A stretch of DNA of 44,295 nucleotides. It comes from Rhodococcus sp. HM1. GTDB taxonomy: Bacteria; Actinomycetota; Actinomycetes; Mycobacteriales; Mycobacteriaceae. Of this stretch, positions 1 through 8,400 are shown one piece after another (positions within the stretch are counted from its first letter, which is position 1; each line of letters begins with the position of its first letter). A program made the translations under genes and the position numbers. The stretch is from assembly GCF_023218075.1 (NCBI RefSeq), contig NZ_JALPTB010000055.1, positions 1-44,295 of the forward strand, written 5' to 3'. Under the pieces are notes generated by a model that did no database searches, had not been told where the DNA came from, and worked only from the letters and a program-made list of their open reading frames with translations.

Positions 1-418
1 TTCCGCCGTTGTTGCCGCGGCCCCCACCGGACGCCCCGCCGATCACCACGACCCTGATGAACTTCGCGTCCGTGGGCTTGTACCACCAGTCCGTCGAACT
101 GTAAGTGGCGAGTTGGGCCTGCATGTTATCCAGGACGATCTGGTCAATCCTGTTGTCGAGTCGCGGCACGTTCGTCTGCAGGCCACGTTCCGTGCCGTAC
201 AGGCGATCAGCGAGATCATCGAGGTTGAACACGCCGCCGGTCGCGCCGTCCATCGCGTCGAGCATGTCGTGGGCGAAGTCGTTGATCCGCTGGATCGCCA
301 GATTGGCGACCATCCCGAGCAGGCCGCCCTGGTCGTTGACGAAAGCGTCGGCCATCTCCGAAACATCACCCCATCCGGTATTCGTGCTACCGGGGATGAA
401 TCCATCAGGTGAGGTCAT
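1..418 (-). CDS. Minor tail protein, glycine-rich, C-terminus cut by window edge
   Basis: The frame opens with ATG at 418, overlapping the stop of the upstream gene as ATGA, and runs to base 1 without a stop. The visible 139 residues start MTSPDGFIPGSTNTGWGDVS. A helical stretch follows and then a beta-like segment, FIRVVVIGGASGGGRGNNGG, at the edge. A hydrophobic strand leading into a glycine-rich tract is common in distal minor tail proteins of actinophages, where it is thought to form the adsorption tip. It lies downstream of the lysis genes, so receptor-binding genes probably continue to the left of the window. The minor tail role is inferred from composition and position. Confidence 0.72.
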   Translation of the reverse strand, partial: MTSPDGFIPGSTNTGWGDVSEMADAFVNDQGGLLGMVANLAIQRINDFAHDMLDAMDGATGGVFNLDDLADRLYGTERGLQTNVPRLDNRIDQIVLDNMQAQLATYSSTDWWYKPTDAKFIRVVVIGGASGGGRGNNGG

Positions 419-828
419 CGCACCTCCTCCGAGGCTCGTTTCAAGCCACGAATCTCGCTCAGCGCGTCATCGAGCCGACTCCGCACGATGAACAGCTCCT
501 GCTCGAGGTGGTCGGCGCGCGCCCGCTCCTCGTCACGCTGCGCGAGCAGTTCCTCTCGCTGGGCTTTGATCTCAGCCGACAGTCCATCGACCCGTTCGAG
601 CAGCATCGCCACACGTTCGTCGTTGAGGATCCTCGCAGCGGCCTCGATGCGGACCTGGCGCTGGAATCGTCGTTCGGTCCGGCTCTGCCACCATTCCCAG
701 GCCGGCGCGAGAGTCGCGGCGACCCTGCGGCCGACGAACACGAGGATGAGCACGATCAAGGCACACGCGCCGGCGGCGACGACAGCAGGGTGGGTGGTGG
801 ACTCTTCGGGAATGCCGAGTTCATCCAC
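415..828 (-). CDS. Membrane-anchored coiled-coil protein in the lysis cassette
   Basis: 137 residues. One hydrophobic segment (about residues 15-36) is followed by a long charged coiled coil of Glu/Arg/Leu heptads (about 55-137). The layout resembles the DUF2746-type proteins seen beside holins in mycobacteriophages, but I cannot confirm the family. It follows the holin by three bases and its stop overlaps the next start, so it is probably co-expressed with lysis genes. A holin-accessory or envelope-spanning role is possible. It has no lipobox, so it is not a typical spanin. Confidence 0.7.
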   Translation of the reverse strand: MDELGIPEESTTHPAVVAAGACALIVLILVFVGRRVAATLAPAWEWWQSRTERRFQRQVRIEAAARILNDERVAMLLERVDGLSAEIKAQREELLAQRDEERARADHLEQELFIVRSRLDDALSEIRGLKRASEEVR

Positions 829-831
829 GTG

Positions 832-1161
832 TCACCGCCGGATGAAGGGATCGATGTACTGTTCCCGGATCTCGGTCGCCGCCTGCTGCACGGATTCGAC
901 GGGCTGCGTCGTCGCCGCGTATGCGGCGAGTGCGTCGGTGATCACGGCGATACCGTCCGCGGTGATCGTGGCCGGTTTCGGCGAGAGATTCGATACTGCG
1001 ACACCGCCGGTCGCGATGACGAGGATGCTCGCGATCGCGTTGGCGATGCTCGCGCTCATCCCCTCGTCGATCACTCCGAGGGTGACCAGGATCAGCAAGA
1101 TGGTGCTGACTACCGGGTTGATGACGTACATCCACTTGCGGACAGTCGGATTCGAGAACAT
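832..1161 (-). CDS. Holin (two transmembrane segments)
   Basis: 109 residues. Two hydrophobic helices (about 12-32 and 36-57) are separated by a short acidic turn (IDEG). A soluble, partly charged C-terminal tail follows and ends IDPFIRR. It starts directly after the endolysin stop. Size, topology and position fit a small class II-like holin that opens the membrane for the neighbouring lysin. The assignment rests on topology and context rather than a diagnostic motif. Confidence 0.75.
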   Translation of the reverse strand: MFSNPTVRKWMYVINPVVSTILLILVTLGVIDEGMSASIANAIASILVIATGGVAVSNLSPKPATITADGIAVITDALAAYAATTQPVESVQQAATEIREQYIDPFIRR

Positions 1162-2640
1162 CTACTTGTCTCCCAACAGGCGGTCGAGTTTGGCTTCGAT
1201 GCGGACCTGGCGGGCCGCGATGGTCTGCAGCAGGCCGACCGCCGAGCGGCCCACATCATCCGGAACGTCGGCGTACTCGGGTCGGATGTCGTACCCGTCC
1301 CACACCGTCTCGTTCCAGATGTCCGCCCAGATCGCGCCCGGCCACGCACTGTTCGGGTCGCGGGTGGACTCGTTGATGTTCTGCGGCCGGTTGATCGTGC
1401 GCAGCAGTCCGGGCGTCGGGTGTAGCTGCGCCACACCCGCGTCGATGAAGGTGGTCACCGGTCCTCCAGTGGGAAGTAGTGCGGCGCCCATGTCGAGGCA
1501 CCGTTGGTAGCGGACGGAACGATCGGCGATGCCGTTGTCTCCGCCGTTGATCGCGCGTGTGGCGCCCGCGAGATTGCGGGCGTCGGCAAGGTCGTTCATC
1601 GGTCGCTGCGTCGTCCAGTACCAAACAGCACCGAGGAACGCGTACTCGTCGCGCTCGAGGGCTTCCGGTTGGTCGACGAAAAACGTGCGAGTGGGCACAT
1701 ATCCGTGATCACAGGCCCATGCAGACAACGCCGTGTAGTGGTTGCGGCCGGTGACCTGGATGGCGCCACGACCCCGGTACCGGAACCCATCGCCCGGGCC
1801 GTTGCCCATACGCCCGTCGTAGGTGAGTTGATCGGCCGTCGGGCCCCACAACTCGCGGAACAGGCGCAACCCCTGAGACTCGTGCCCGAGCTGCGCACAC
1901 CACATCGCAGCGCGCTCCACCGTCGTGCACCCGGCCGCGACCATCGCAGCCGAGAACGCCGGCAGCAGCGTGCGGTATCGCTCGATCGGTACCGTGTGGC
2001 CCATCGCCTCCGAGAGGGTCTCGGCGGTGAGCCCGACCGCTGGGACAGAGGCCGGTGCGGGCGGCACTGGACCGGGCGCGGCCGTGTACCCCTTCGGCGG
2101 AATCAGGGTGGCGAGCTGGTCGAAGCTCATCCAGTACCCGAATGGTGCGAACCCGGAGTCTGCGATCCACACCCGACGCGGACCGTCATCCGAATATCCC
2201 ATCGCCGACATGTAGTGGTAGACCGTGCCGCCACCGTAGGTCGGGCTGATCGTCGACGGCGCCACCGCCTGCGGGTAGTTCCCTCTTGGAGCGACGATGT
2301 TCACGACCACGCCGTGCCCGCCGTTGATCGACGCCACCAGGTCTCGCCACAGCCGTTCCTTCTGCTCCCCGGTGGGCGGATCCTGCGGCATCTCGACGAC
2401 GAAGTACCCGGCGCTCGTGTACTCGTTCAGGACCGTCGCGACCTGGCTGACATGGTCGGTGCCGTCCCGATCGTCCCAGCCGATGTTCCCCTCGAGGGCT
2501 TCTGTCTTACTGGCGATGTCCGGCTCGGCGACCTTGATGCCGAGACTGTCGAGCACCACCTGAATCGAGGCGGGTCCGCACCAGTAGCCGGTTTCCTGCG
2601 GCACGATCGTCCGGTCGTAGGGCAGCTGTTTCGTGGTCAC
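1162..2640 (-). CDS. lysA: Endolysin (LysA-like): C39-like peptidase plus GH19-like glycosidase
   Basis: 492 residues from GTG at 2640, which overlaps the upstream stop as GTGA. The same frame is open much further upstream but is non-coding there. Residues 1-180 look like a C39/papain-like peptidase: QETGYWCGPAS with Cys21, His142 in YHYMSAMGY and Asp161 in IADSG. After a Pro/Ala linker (187-202), residues 205-390 match a GH19 chitinase-like muramidase, with the likely acid Glu254 in LGHESQG and the family signature GDGFRYRGRGAIQVTGR. The C-terminal 90 residues may bind the wall. The enzyme should cut both peptide and glycan of peptidoglycan. I see no lysB-type mycolylarabinogalactan esterase beside it. 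Confidence 0.9.
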   Translation of the reverse strand: MTTKQLPYDRTIVPQETGYWCGPASIQVVLDSLGIKVAEPDIASKTEALEGNIGWDDRDGTDHVSQVATVLNEYTSAGYFVVEMPQDPPTGEQKERLWRDLVASINGGHGVVVNIVAPRGNYPQAVAPSTISPTYGGGTVYHYMSAMGYSDDGPRRVWIADSGFAPFGYWMSFDQLATLIPPKGYTAAPGPVPPAPASVPAVGLTAETLSEAMGHTVPIERYRTLLPAFSAAMVAAGCTTVERAAMWCAQLGHESQGLRLFRELWGPTADQLTYDGRMGNGPGDGFRYRGRGAIQVTGRNHYTALSAWACDHGYVPTRTFFVDQPEALERDEYAFLGAVWYWTTQRPMNDLADARNLAGATRAINGGDNGIADRSVRYQRCLDMGAALLPTGGPVTTFIDAGVAQLHPTPGLLRTINRPQNINESTRDPNSAWPGAIWADIWNETVWDGYDIRPEYADVPDDVGRSAVGLLQTIAARQVRIEAKLDRLLGDK

Positions 2641-2993
2641 GATTCCGGTTTCTCCTCGAGGAGGTCGGCGCGCACGGAGGCCGGGAGATCTGCGAGCTGG
2701 GCACGTAGATGCGCGTACGGGTCCGGCCGATGCGGGGCAGGTCGCTTCTTCGACCGCCACTGCCCCGGGTTGTGGGGGTGTATCGGCCCAGACGCCGGCG
2801 GGTCGTACCGATCGAGTGACTCTTCGACCGGCCGGAAGCCAAGCCGTTCGATGTGCCGGGCAAGCGAATTCATCTCGTCCGGTTCGAGCGTGGCTACCGG
2901 CGACATCTCCCCGTTCGTCGGTGGGTGCATGAACACGTACGCGTACGGATGCATCTCGGGCGGCAATGCCGCCTGCAGTTCTTCGGGTGTCAT
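2637..2993 (-). CDS. Small protein upstream of endolysin, unknown function
   Basis: 118 residues from ATG at 2993, with AGGAGG just upstream. The N-terminus is MTPEELQAALPPEMHPYAYV. The middle is Pro- and His-rich (HPHNPGQW) and a short C-terminal helix follows. Its stop overlaps the endolysin start. Similar short proteins lie between minor tail and lysis genes in actinophages. I recognise no domain. A tail accessory role is a guess from position only. Confidence 0.7.
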   Translation of the reverse strand: MTPEELQAALPPEMHPYAYVFMHPPTNGEMSPVATLEPDEMNSLARHIERLGFRPVEESLDRYDPPASGPIHPHNPGQWRSKKRPAPHRPDPYAHLRAQLADLPASVRADLLEEKPES

Positions 2994-3007
2994 GACAACC
3001 TCCTGGT

Positions 3008-4585
3008 CTAGGTAGCGCTCGAGTGCTGGCGCAACGTGCCGGACACGGCCTCGAGCGCCCGCAACGCGCGGGTACCGGCAAGTTCTTGGGCCCGGTAGTC
3101 GCCGACATTGATCTCCCACGGCTGATCCGGGTTCTCACGACTCCATGACTGCCGCACCGATGCGATGTGCGAAAGCCAGATCTGATCACCGATCTCGAAC
3201 CCGGCCCGCAGCCCGTCGTCGATGTGCAGGCCCACCCGGTACGGTGCGGCGTCATCGACATCGGCAGCGAAGCTGACATAGCCGCGTGCCTTGTGCAGGC
3301 CGACACGAATCGTCTGCAGCCCGGATGGCGACACCGCAACACCGCCACCGGTCTCGAACCCGCCCTTGTGGGCGAACCGGCCCATTTCCGACTTGCGCGA
3401 GTAGTCCACGCCGCGAGCCCACGCGAGAATGACATCTTCGACGGCCTTGTCGAAGATCCCGAGCGTGAGCCACGGCATCCCGATCAGTGTGCCGAGCAAC
3501 CCCAGCAGGATGTTCGAAATCAGCTTGGCGCCCTGGTTGATCGCATCCGGCGACTTACCGCCGGTCATGATCGTGTGCTCGATCGGCTTGTGGATGACCA
3601 TCTTCGACTTGAGGCCCCGATGCTGGCCGCGCCGGAAGATCACCCACGGCCCGTTCGGGTCCGTGTTGTCAGGATCGAGATTCGGGTCGGCGATGGTGAC
3701 GGTGTCGGTGGTGCCGTCCGAACCGAAGATCCGCAGCAGATCCTTGATCGGATCGAGGATCGTCCCGGTGATGCCGGGGATCGTGGCGCGCTGCTTGACG
3801 TCGAACACGAACGTCGGCCGATCGAGAATGAAATGCGACGGGCACGGTTGCGGATCGCCCGGCTCCCACAGGTCCGCGGTGAGCTGCAAACCGCCGTCGT
3901 CGAGGGTGGGTTTGACCACGTCGAAGAAGTCGTCCATCCGCGACCCGAGTGCCGTCCACGGTCCGACGCCGTCTCGTGCGGCGATGTACGGCACCATCAC
4001 CATCGGCCACTTCGCGTTGTCGAAGTTCGCCTGCCAGTTCGCCGCGTCCCAGATGTCGAAGGCCGGAATCCACCCAGGTTGCTGCTCACGCAGCAGATTC
4101 CGGTGGGCGTAGCCCTTGACCACCTTGATCGAGTCGCCCCATTGGAAATCAACCTTGGGCGCCTGCACCGCGAGCGGCGCGAGTGTGTTCGGCCAGCACT
4201 GCCAGTGCTTCGCCTCGTCGAGGATGTGCCGGGCCAGCGGCCGCACGATCGAGTTGCCGTGCTCGTCCTCGTCGTACTCGATGTCGTAGACCTTGAAGCA
4301 CGCCTTCTTCCATGGCGACCGGAACACCAGGAACATGTCCTGGTTGACCCTGCTCCCATCGATCAGCCACTGCGCCAGATCATCCCGCCCGTCGAGCCCG
4401 ACCGACGCCTCACCGACCTCGTTGCAGATCGTCTCCCAGTCTGCGTCGTACTCGCCCTCGACCTCACCGACGAGCTCGAGGTCCCGGTCGTGGATTGTGA
4501 TCCGGGTGCGTAGCAGCGCGAACGCTTCCTCCTCATGCTCCTGAGCGTCGATCGCCGCAAGATCGGCATCGAGGTCGTAACTCAC
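3008..4585 (-). CDS. Minor tail protein, ReqiPepy6 Gp37-like
   Basis: 525 residues from GTG at 4585. The N-terminal part carries RITIHDRDLELVGEVEG and resembles the Gp37-like family named from Rhodococcus phage ReqiPepy6, which replaces the gp27-like baseplate hub in many actinophages. A central hydrophobic patch (ISNILLGLLGTLIGMPWLTL, about residues 355-375) is also typical. The C-terminal third (GFETGGGVAVSPSG to the end) is beta-rich. It follows the distal tail protein and probably forms the tail-tip hub. Family assignment is from recall of conserved segments. Confidence 0.8.
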   Translation of the reverse strand: MSYDLDADLAAIDAQEHEEEAFALLRTRITIHDRDLELVGEVEGEYDADWETICNEVGEASVGLDGRDDLAQWLIDGSRVNQDMFLVFRSPWKKACFKVYDIEYDEDEHGNSIVRPLARHILDEAKHWQCWPNTLAPLAVQAPKVDFQWGDSIKVVKGYAHRNLLREQQPGWIPAFDIWDAANWQANFDNAKWPMVMVPYIAARDGVGPWTALGSRMDDFFDVVKPTLDDGGLQLTADLWEPGDPQPCPSHFILDRPTFVFDVKQRATIPGITGTILDPIKDLLRIFGSDGTTDTVTIADPNLDPDNTDPNGPWVIFRRGQHRGLKSKMVIHKPIEHTIMTGGKSPDAINQGAKLISNILLGLLGTLIGMPWLTLGIFDKAVEDVILAWARGVDYSRKSEMGRFAHKGGFETGGGVAVSPSGLQTIRVGLHKARGYVSFAADVDDAAPYRVGLHIDDGLRAGFEIGDQIWLSHIASVRQSWSRENPDQPWEINVGDYRAQELAGTRALRALEAVSGTLRQHSSAT

Positions 4586-4591
4586 AAGCGA

Positions 4592-5419
4592 TCACCCCCA
4601 AGGCATCTCGTGGTAGCGAGGCATGTGGACACGCAACTCGGCGGGCACCGCCGAGCCCTGCACCTCGACAGGAATTTCCGTCCTCGGTGTGCGGGGCGGG
4701 ATCTCGTGCAGGAAGCTCACGCCCCGCATCGCCTTCCACACCTCGAACCCGGCGCCAGCGGCGCGGATGGTCTGGAAGTCCTGGCGGGTCTGCACCCGCC
4801 AACCGGTGGTCTGCGGCCGCAACGGCACCATCCGACCCGACAACCCATCCGGGAGGATCCACTTCGTGGCCGGGGTGCCCTCGAACTTCAGCCACAACGG
4901 CACATCGGTCGGATTCGAGATCGGCACCGTACCCGTGTGCGACCCGACACCGGGTTCCCACTTGACGACCTTCGTGCCCGAGGTCAGGTACGGCCAGCAC
5001 GCGACCACGACCATCTCGAGGTCGATGCGGGTGGTTTGCATCGACATCCGGCCGGCGATCTTCGGTGTCCGATCGAGCCGCAGCCTGATCGTGCGTCGCC
5101 CGTCGCCGGTCCGCGTCGTGACCTCGTTGTCCTGGTCGAACGACCACACGGCCATCCATTCGGAGAACGCGCGCTCGAAGTCGCGGCGGGTGCGGCCTTC
5201 GATCCGCACCGCAAAGTCGAGCAGCCGTTCCTCGATCTTCGTCACCTTCGGTGTCGAACCGTGCTGATATGCACGGGAAGTGCGGGTCGGGGTCCGGGGC
5301 GCGGGAACCCAGAGGCCATCGAGGCCACCCTGGATCCACACGTCCCGGACCCCACCGCTCGGCCCACCCAGCCGGTAACGAGCGCCGTTCCACCCGACCA
5401 TGCTGATCGAGTCGATCAC
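4592..5419 (-). CDS. Distal tail (Dit-like) minor tail protein
   Basis: 275 residues. Two GTG codons in tandem (5422 and 5419) could start it. AGGAGG ends only two bases before the first but five before the second, and the second forms a GTGA overlap with the tape measure stop, so 5419 is preferred. The sequence starts VIDSISMVGWNGARYRLGG and has the early beta segments and RDFERAFSEWMAVWSFD helix seen in the first gene after the tape measure in actinophages. It probably joins the tail tube to the tip complex. Confidence 0.8.
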   Translation of the reverse strand: MIDSISMVGWNGARYRLGGPSGGVRDVWIQGGLDGLWVPAPRTPTRTSRAYQHGSTPKVTKIEERLLDFAVRIEGRTRRDFERAFSEWMAVWSFDQDNEVTTRTGDGRRTIRLRLDRTPKIAGRMSMQTTRIDLEMVVVACWPYLTSGTKVVKWEPGVGSHTGTVPISNPTDVPLWLKFEGTPATKWILPDGLSGRMVPLRPQTTGWRVQTRQDFQTIRAAGAGFEVWKAMRGVSFLHEIPPRTPRTEIPVEVQGSAVPAELRVHMPRYHEMPWG

Positions 5420-8400
5420 CACCGCCTCCTGGACTCGGATCCTCGACCGTGGCCGCGCTCACGCTGGTTCCACATGATCTCGATCTCCCTCCTCATCGCT
5501 GGCGAGAGCTCACCGTTGAAGTTCCAGCTGTCGCCGCCACCGACCGGCGCCAACTCCAGCGCCGACCGATCAGCCGCTGACATCACCTCGCCCGGCGCGG
5601 ACGCAGCCGACTGGACCCGGTCGAGCATCGGAACCAACGCCTCGAACGCCTCGGTCTGCCGCGGCGACAGGACACGCTCCGGGCGGATGACGTCCTTGAG
5701 CATGAAGCCGCGACCGGACGCGATACCGCCCTGGTCGTAGAAGCCGTTCTTCTCCCAGAACGACTTCGCGCGGATCGGATCGCCGTACCGGTCGCGGATA
5801 TACTTCGCGCCGGCCTGCCCCTGGATGTACGGGTCAGGATTCTCGTCCGGAAGGTAGGCGTCCTTCGTCGACCCGAGGAACTGGAACAGCCCGAACGCAC
5901 CCGAGGACGGGTTACGCGCCAGCGGATTCCAGCCCGATTCCTTCTGCACGATCCAGTCGGTTGCGGCCCATTGCTCACCCTCGCTCCAGCTGGACGGGGC
6001 GAAGGCCCGCTTGACCGCGTCGACAACTGACTCCGGTTCGGCGGCCGTGGCCGTCGAACCGGACGACTCCACCGGCGTCTCGGTGGTCGCCGGAGCCGGG
6101 GTGTCGGTCTGGTAGTCGTCGTACGTGGCCTCGCTGCGCACCTGGGCCTCGTCCGAGCGGCGACCGGTGTCGTCGACGAGCTGCAGGCCCTTGAACTGGT
6201 TCGAGAACCCGGCCATGCCGAGCAGGTCGTTGCCCCACTCCGCGAGCAGTGAGGTTCCGATCTGCCCGCCGATACCGAGCCAGTCGATCTCCGAGGCGTA
6301 CTTCGCCGCGGCCGCCGGACCGACCTCGACCTTGTCCTGCTCGTAGCCGTACTGGCTGTAGTCCGCGGCCAGGGTGGCCTCGGCGGTGGCGGGGGCGTTG
6401 TTCAGCAGCGTCGCGGCGCGCAGTGCGCCCGCGACGTCGCCGCCCACGAGCAGGTCCTTGATCAGCTCGAGCTGATCCCAGTTCAGGACCGCCTCGGGCC
6501 TGCCGGTTTCGTTGCGGACGATCGAGAGCCCGTTCGGGATCCAGCCGCCCTTGTCGCGGAACAAGCCACCGATGTTCTTGGCCTTGTCCCAGACCGACCC
6601 GAGAAGGTCACCGAGGCCGGTGACCTTGTCCGCCAGGAATGACGACGTCATGTCCCGGCCCTTGTCGAGGAATCCTGGTGGGATCCTCTTCCATTCGGGC
6701 GGAGGCGTCCCGATCGCCGCGGCGATGCCGGACTTGATCGGGTTCAGGAAGAAGTCGAAGATGTCCGCGATCTTCTTCTGCACGAACGACTGCTTGCCCT
6801 CCGGGGACAGTCCGCCGCCGCCTCCGACGCCGCCGGATTCGAACGCACCGTCCGCGCCGATCGCCAGGTGGAATAGACCCGGGTGCTTGCCGGCGAAGTA
6901 CGGCGAGTCCGCGCCGATCGCGCCTCCGCCGTACATGACACCACCGGATCCGCTGGACTCGACGTTGACCGTCGAGTACGGCCCGACAGCGGTGAGGGTG
7001 CCCGCGGTGTGGCCGCCGCCCGGTCCGCCCGGGTCGTCCCACACGCCGACCGAGAAGCCCTGACCGAGGCCCGGCTTCCACGGCTGAGTCCCAGGGAACG
7101 ATCCGGTGAACCAGTTCCGGGAACCGTTGCCGCCATTGATGATGGCGTCGGCGATCATCGACATGAAGCCCGAGCAGTCTTCGAAGCCCCAGGTGTACGG
7201 GTTGCCGTTGCGCATCTTCGCCGCACGGTGACCGTTCTCGAGCTGCGTCTGCCACATCGGGCGGATCTCGCCGCCGTCCTTGTAGCCGGGAAGCAGCCCG
7301 TCGAACATGCCCTGCGGGTTGACGTTGCCCAGCCCCTTCGCCGCCACTTGGGCGCCGTAGCGGCTGAGGTTGTCGCGGCCCACCTCGGACACGATCCGGC
7401 CGTTGTCCCACGAGAACGGGATACCGCGGGCGATCATGTCGCGGATCGCATAGAGCACGTTGTGGCCGCCGGCGGCGATGACCTCGGCCGCGGTGACCAT
7501 GTGCTCACCGTTCGAGCCCCACATCAGCACGTCGTCGGACGTACCGGTGCCGGGCCCGGAGATCGGGCCACCGGTGGCATGCTCGGGAATGCCCGCGAGT
7601 GGCGTTGCCTCCGCCAAGCCAGGGATGAACTCGCGGACCTTGTTCCACGCCTTCGCGATACCCTCGTTCCAGACCGTGTTGATCATGAAGTTGATCGGCT
7701 TGGCCAGGATGCCCCGCAACCCGTCCCAGACAGTGCTGATGCCCCGAACGATCGTGTCGAAGAAGTCCCCGACCTTCTGCAGGGCGTTCTTCATGGCATC
7801 CCACGCCGGGCTGATCACCGTCTCCCACACGGTCCGGATGAGGCTGCCGATCCCCTCCCACGCGGGCTTGATCACCGAATTCCAGACGGTGGAGAACAGA
7901 TCACCGACGAGATTCAGGCCCGCCTTGAGCAGGTCCCACACGGGACTGATCACGTGCTCCCACACGGCCTTGATACCGTCGCCGAGCGCGTTCCAGGCAG
8001 GCTTGATCAGAGAGTTCCACACCCAGGCGAAGAAGTCACCCATGGCCCGCAGGCCCGCCTTCATCAGTTCCCAGACAGGCCGGGCGATCGTGTTCCACAG
8101 CCAGGAGATGAGGTTGCCGACCAGCTCGAGGTAGAGCTTGACGCCCTCCCACCACATCAGGAACGCGGTGACGACGACCGCGAGCGCTACCTTCAGTGCG
8201 GTGAAGATCGGCTGGACGATGTTCTCGTACAGCCAGGTGAAGACCTCACCGAGCTTGTCGAACACCGACTTGATGAACTCCCATGCTGTGGACAGCGCCG
8301 CCTTGATGCCGTTCCACACCGTCTCCCAGATCCGCTTCCCGGTCTCGGTTTGGGTGAAGAACCACACTAGCGCCCCGACAAGGGCGGCGATCGCGATCAC

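Noticed and set aside
488..1510. Long plus-strand frames opposite the lysis genes, such as 409-1425 and 488-1510
   Set aside because: Arg/Ser/Asp-rich shadows of the minus-strand genes; no ribosome sites, and the minus frames carry recognisable domains.
2641..3435. Extended N-terminus of the endolysin frame up to 3435
   Set aside because: The extra 265 codons overlap two other genes, are Arg/Pro-rich, and the GTG at 2640 makes the usual GTGA overlap.
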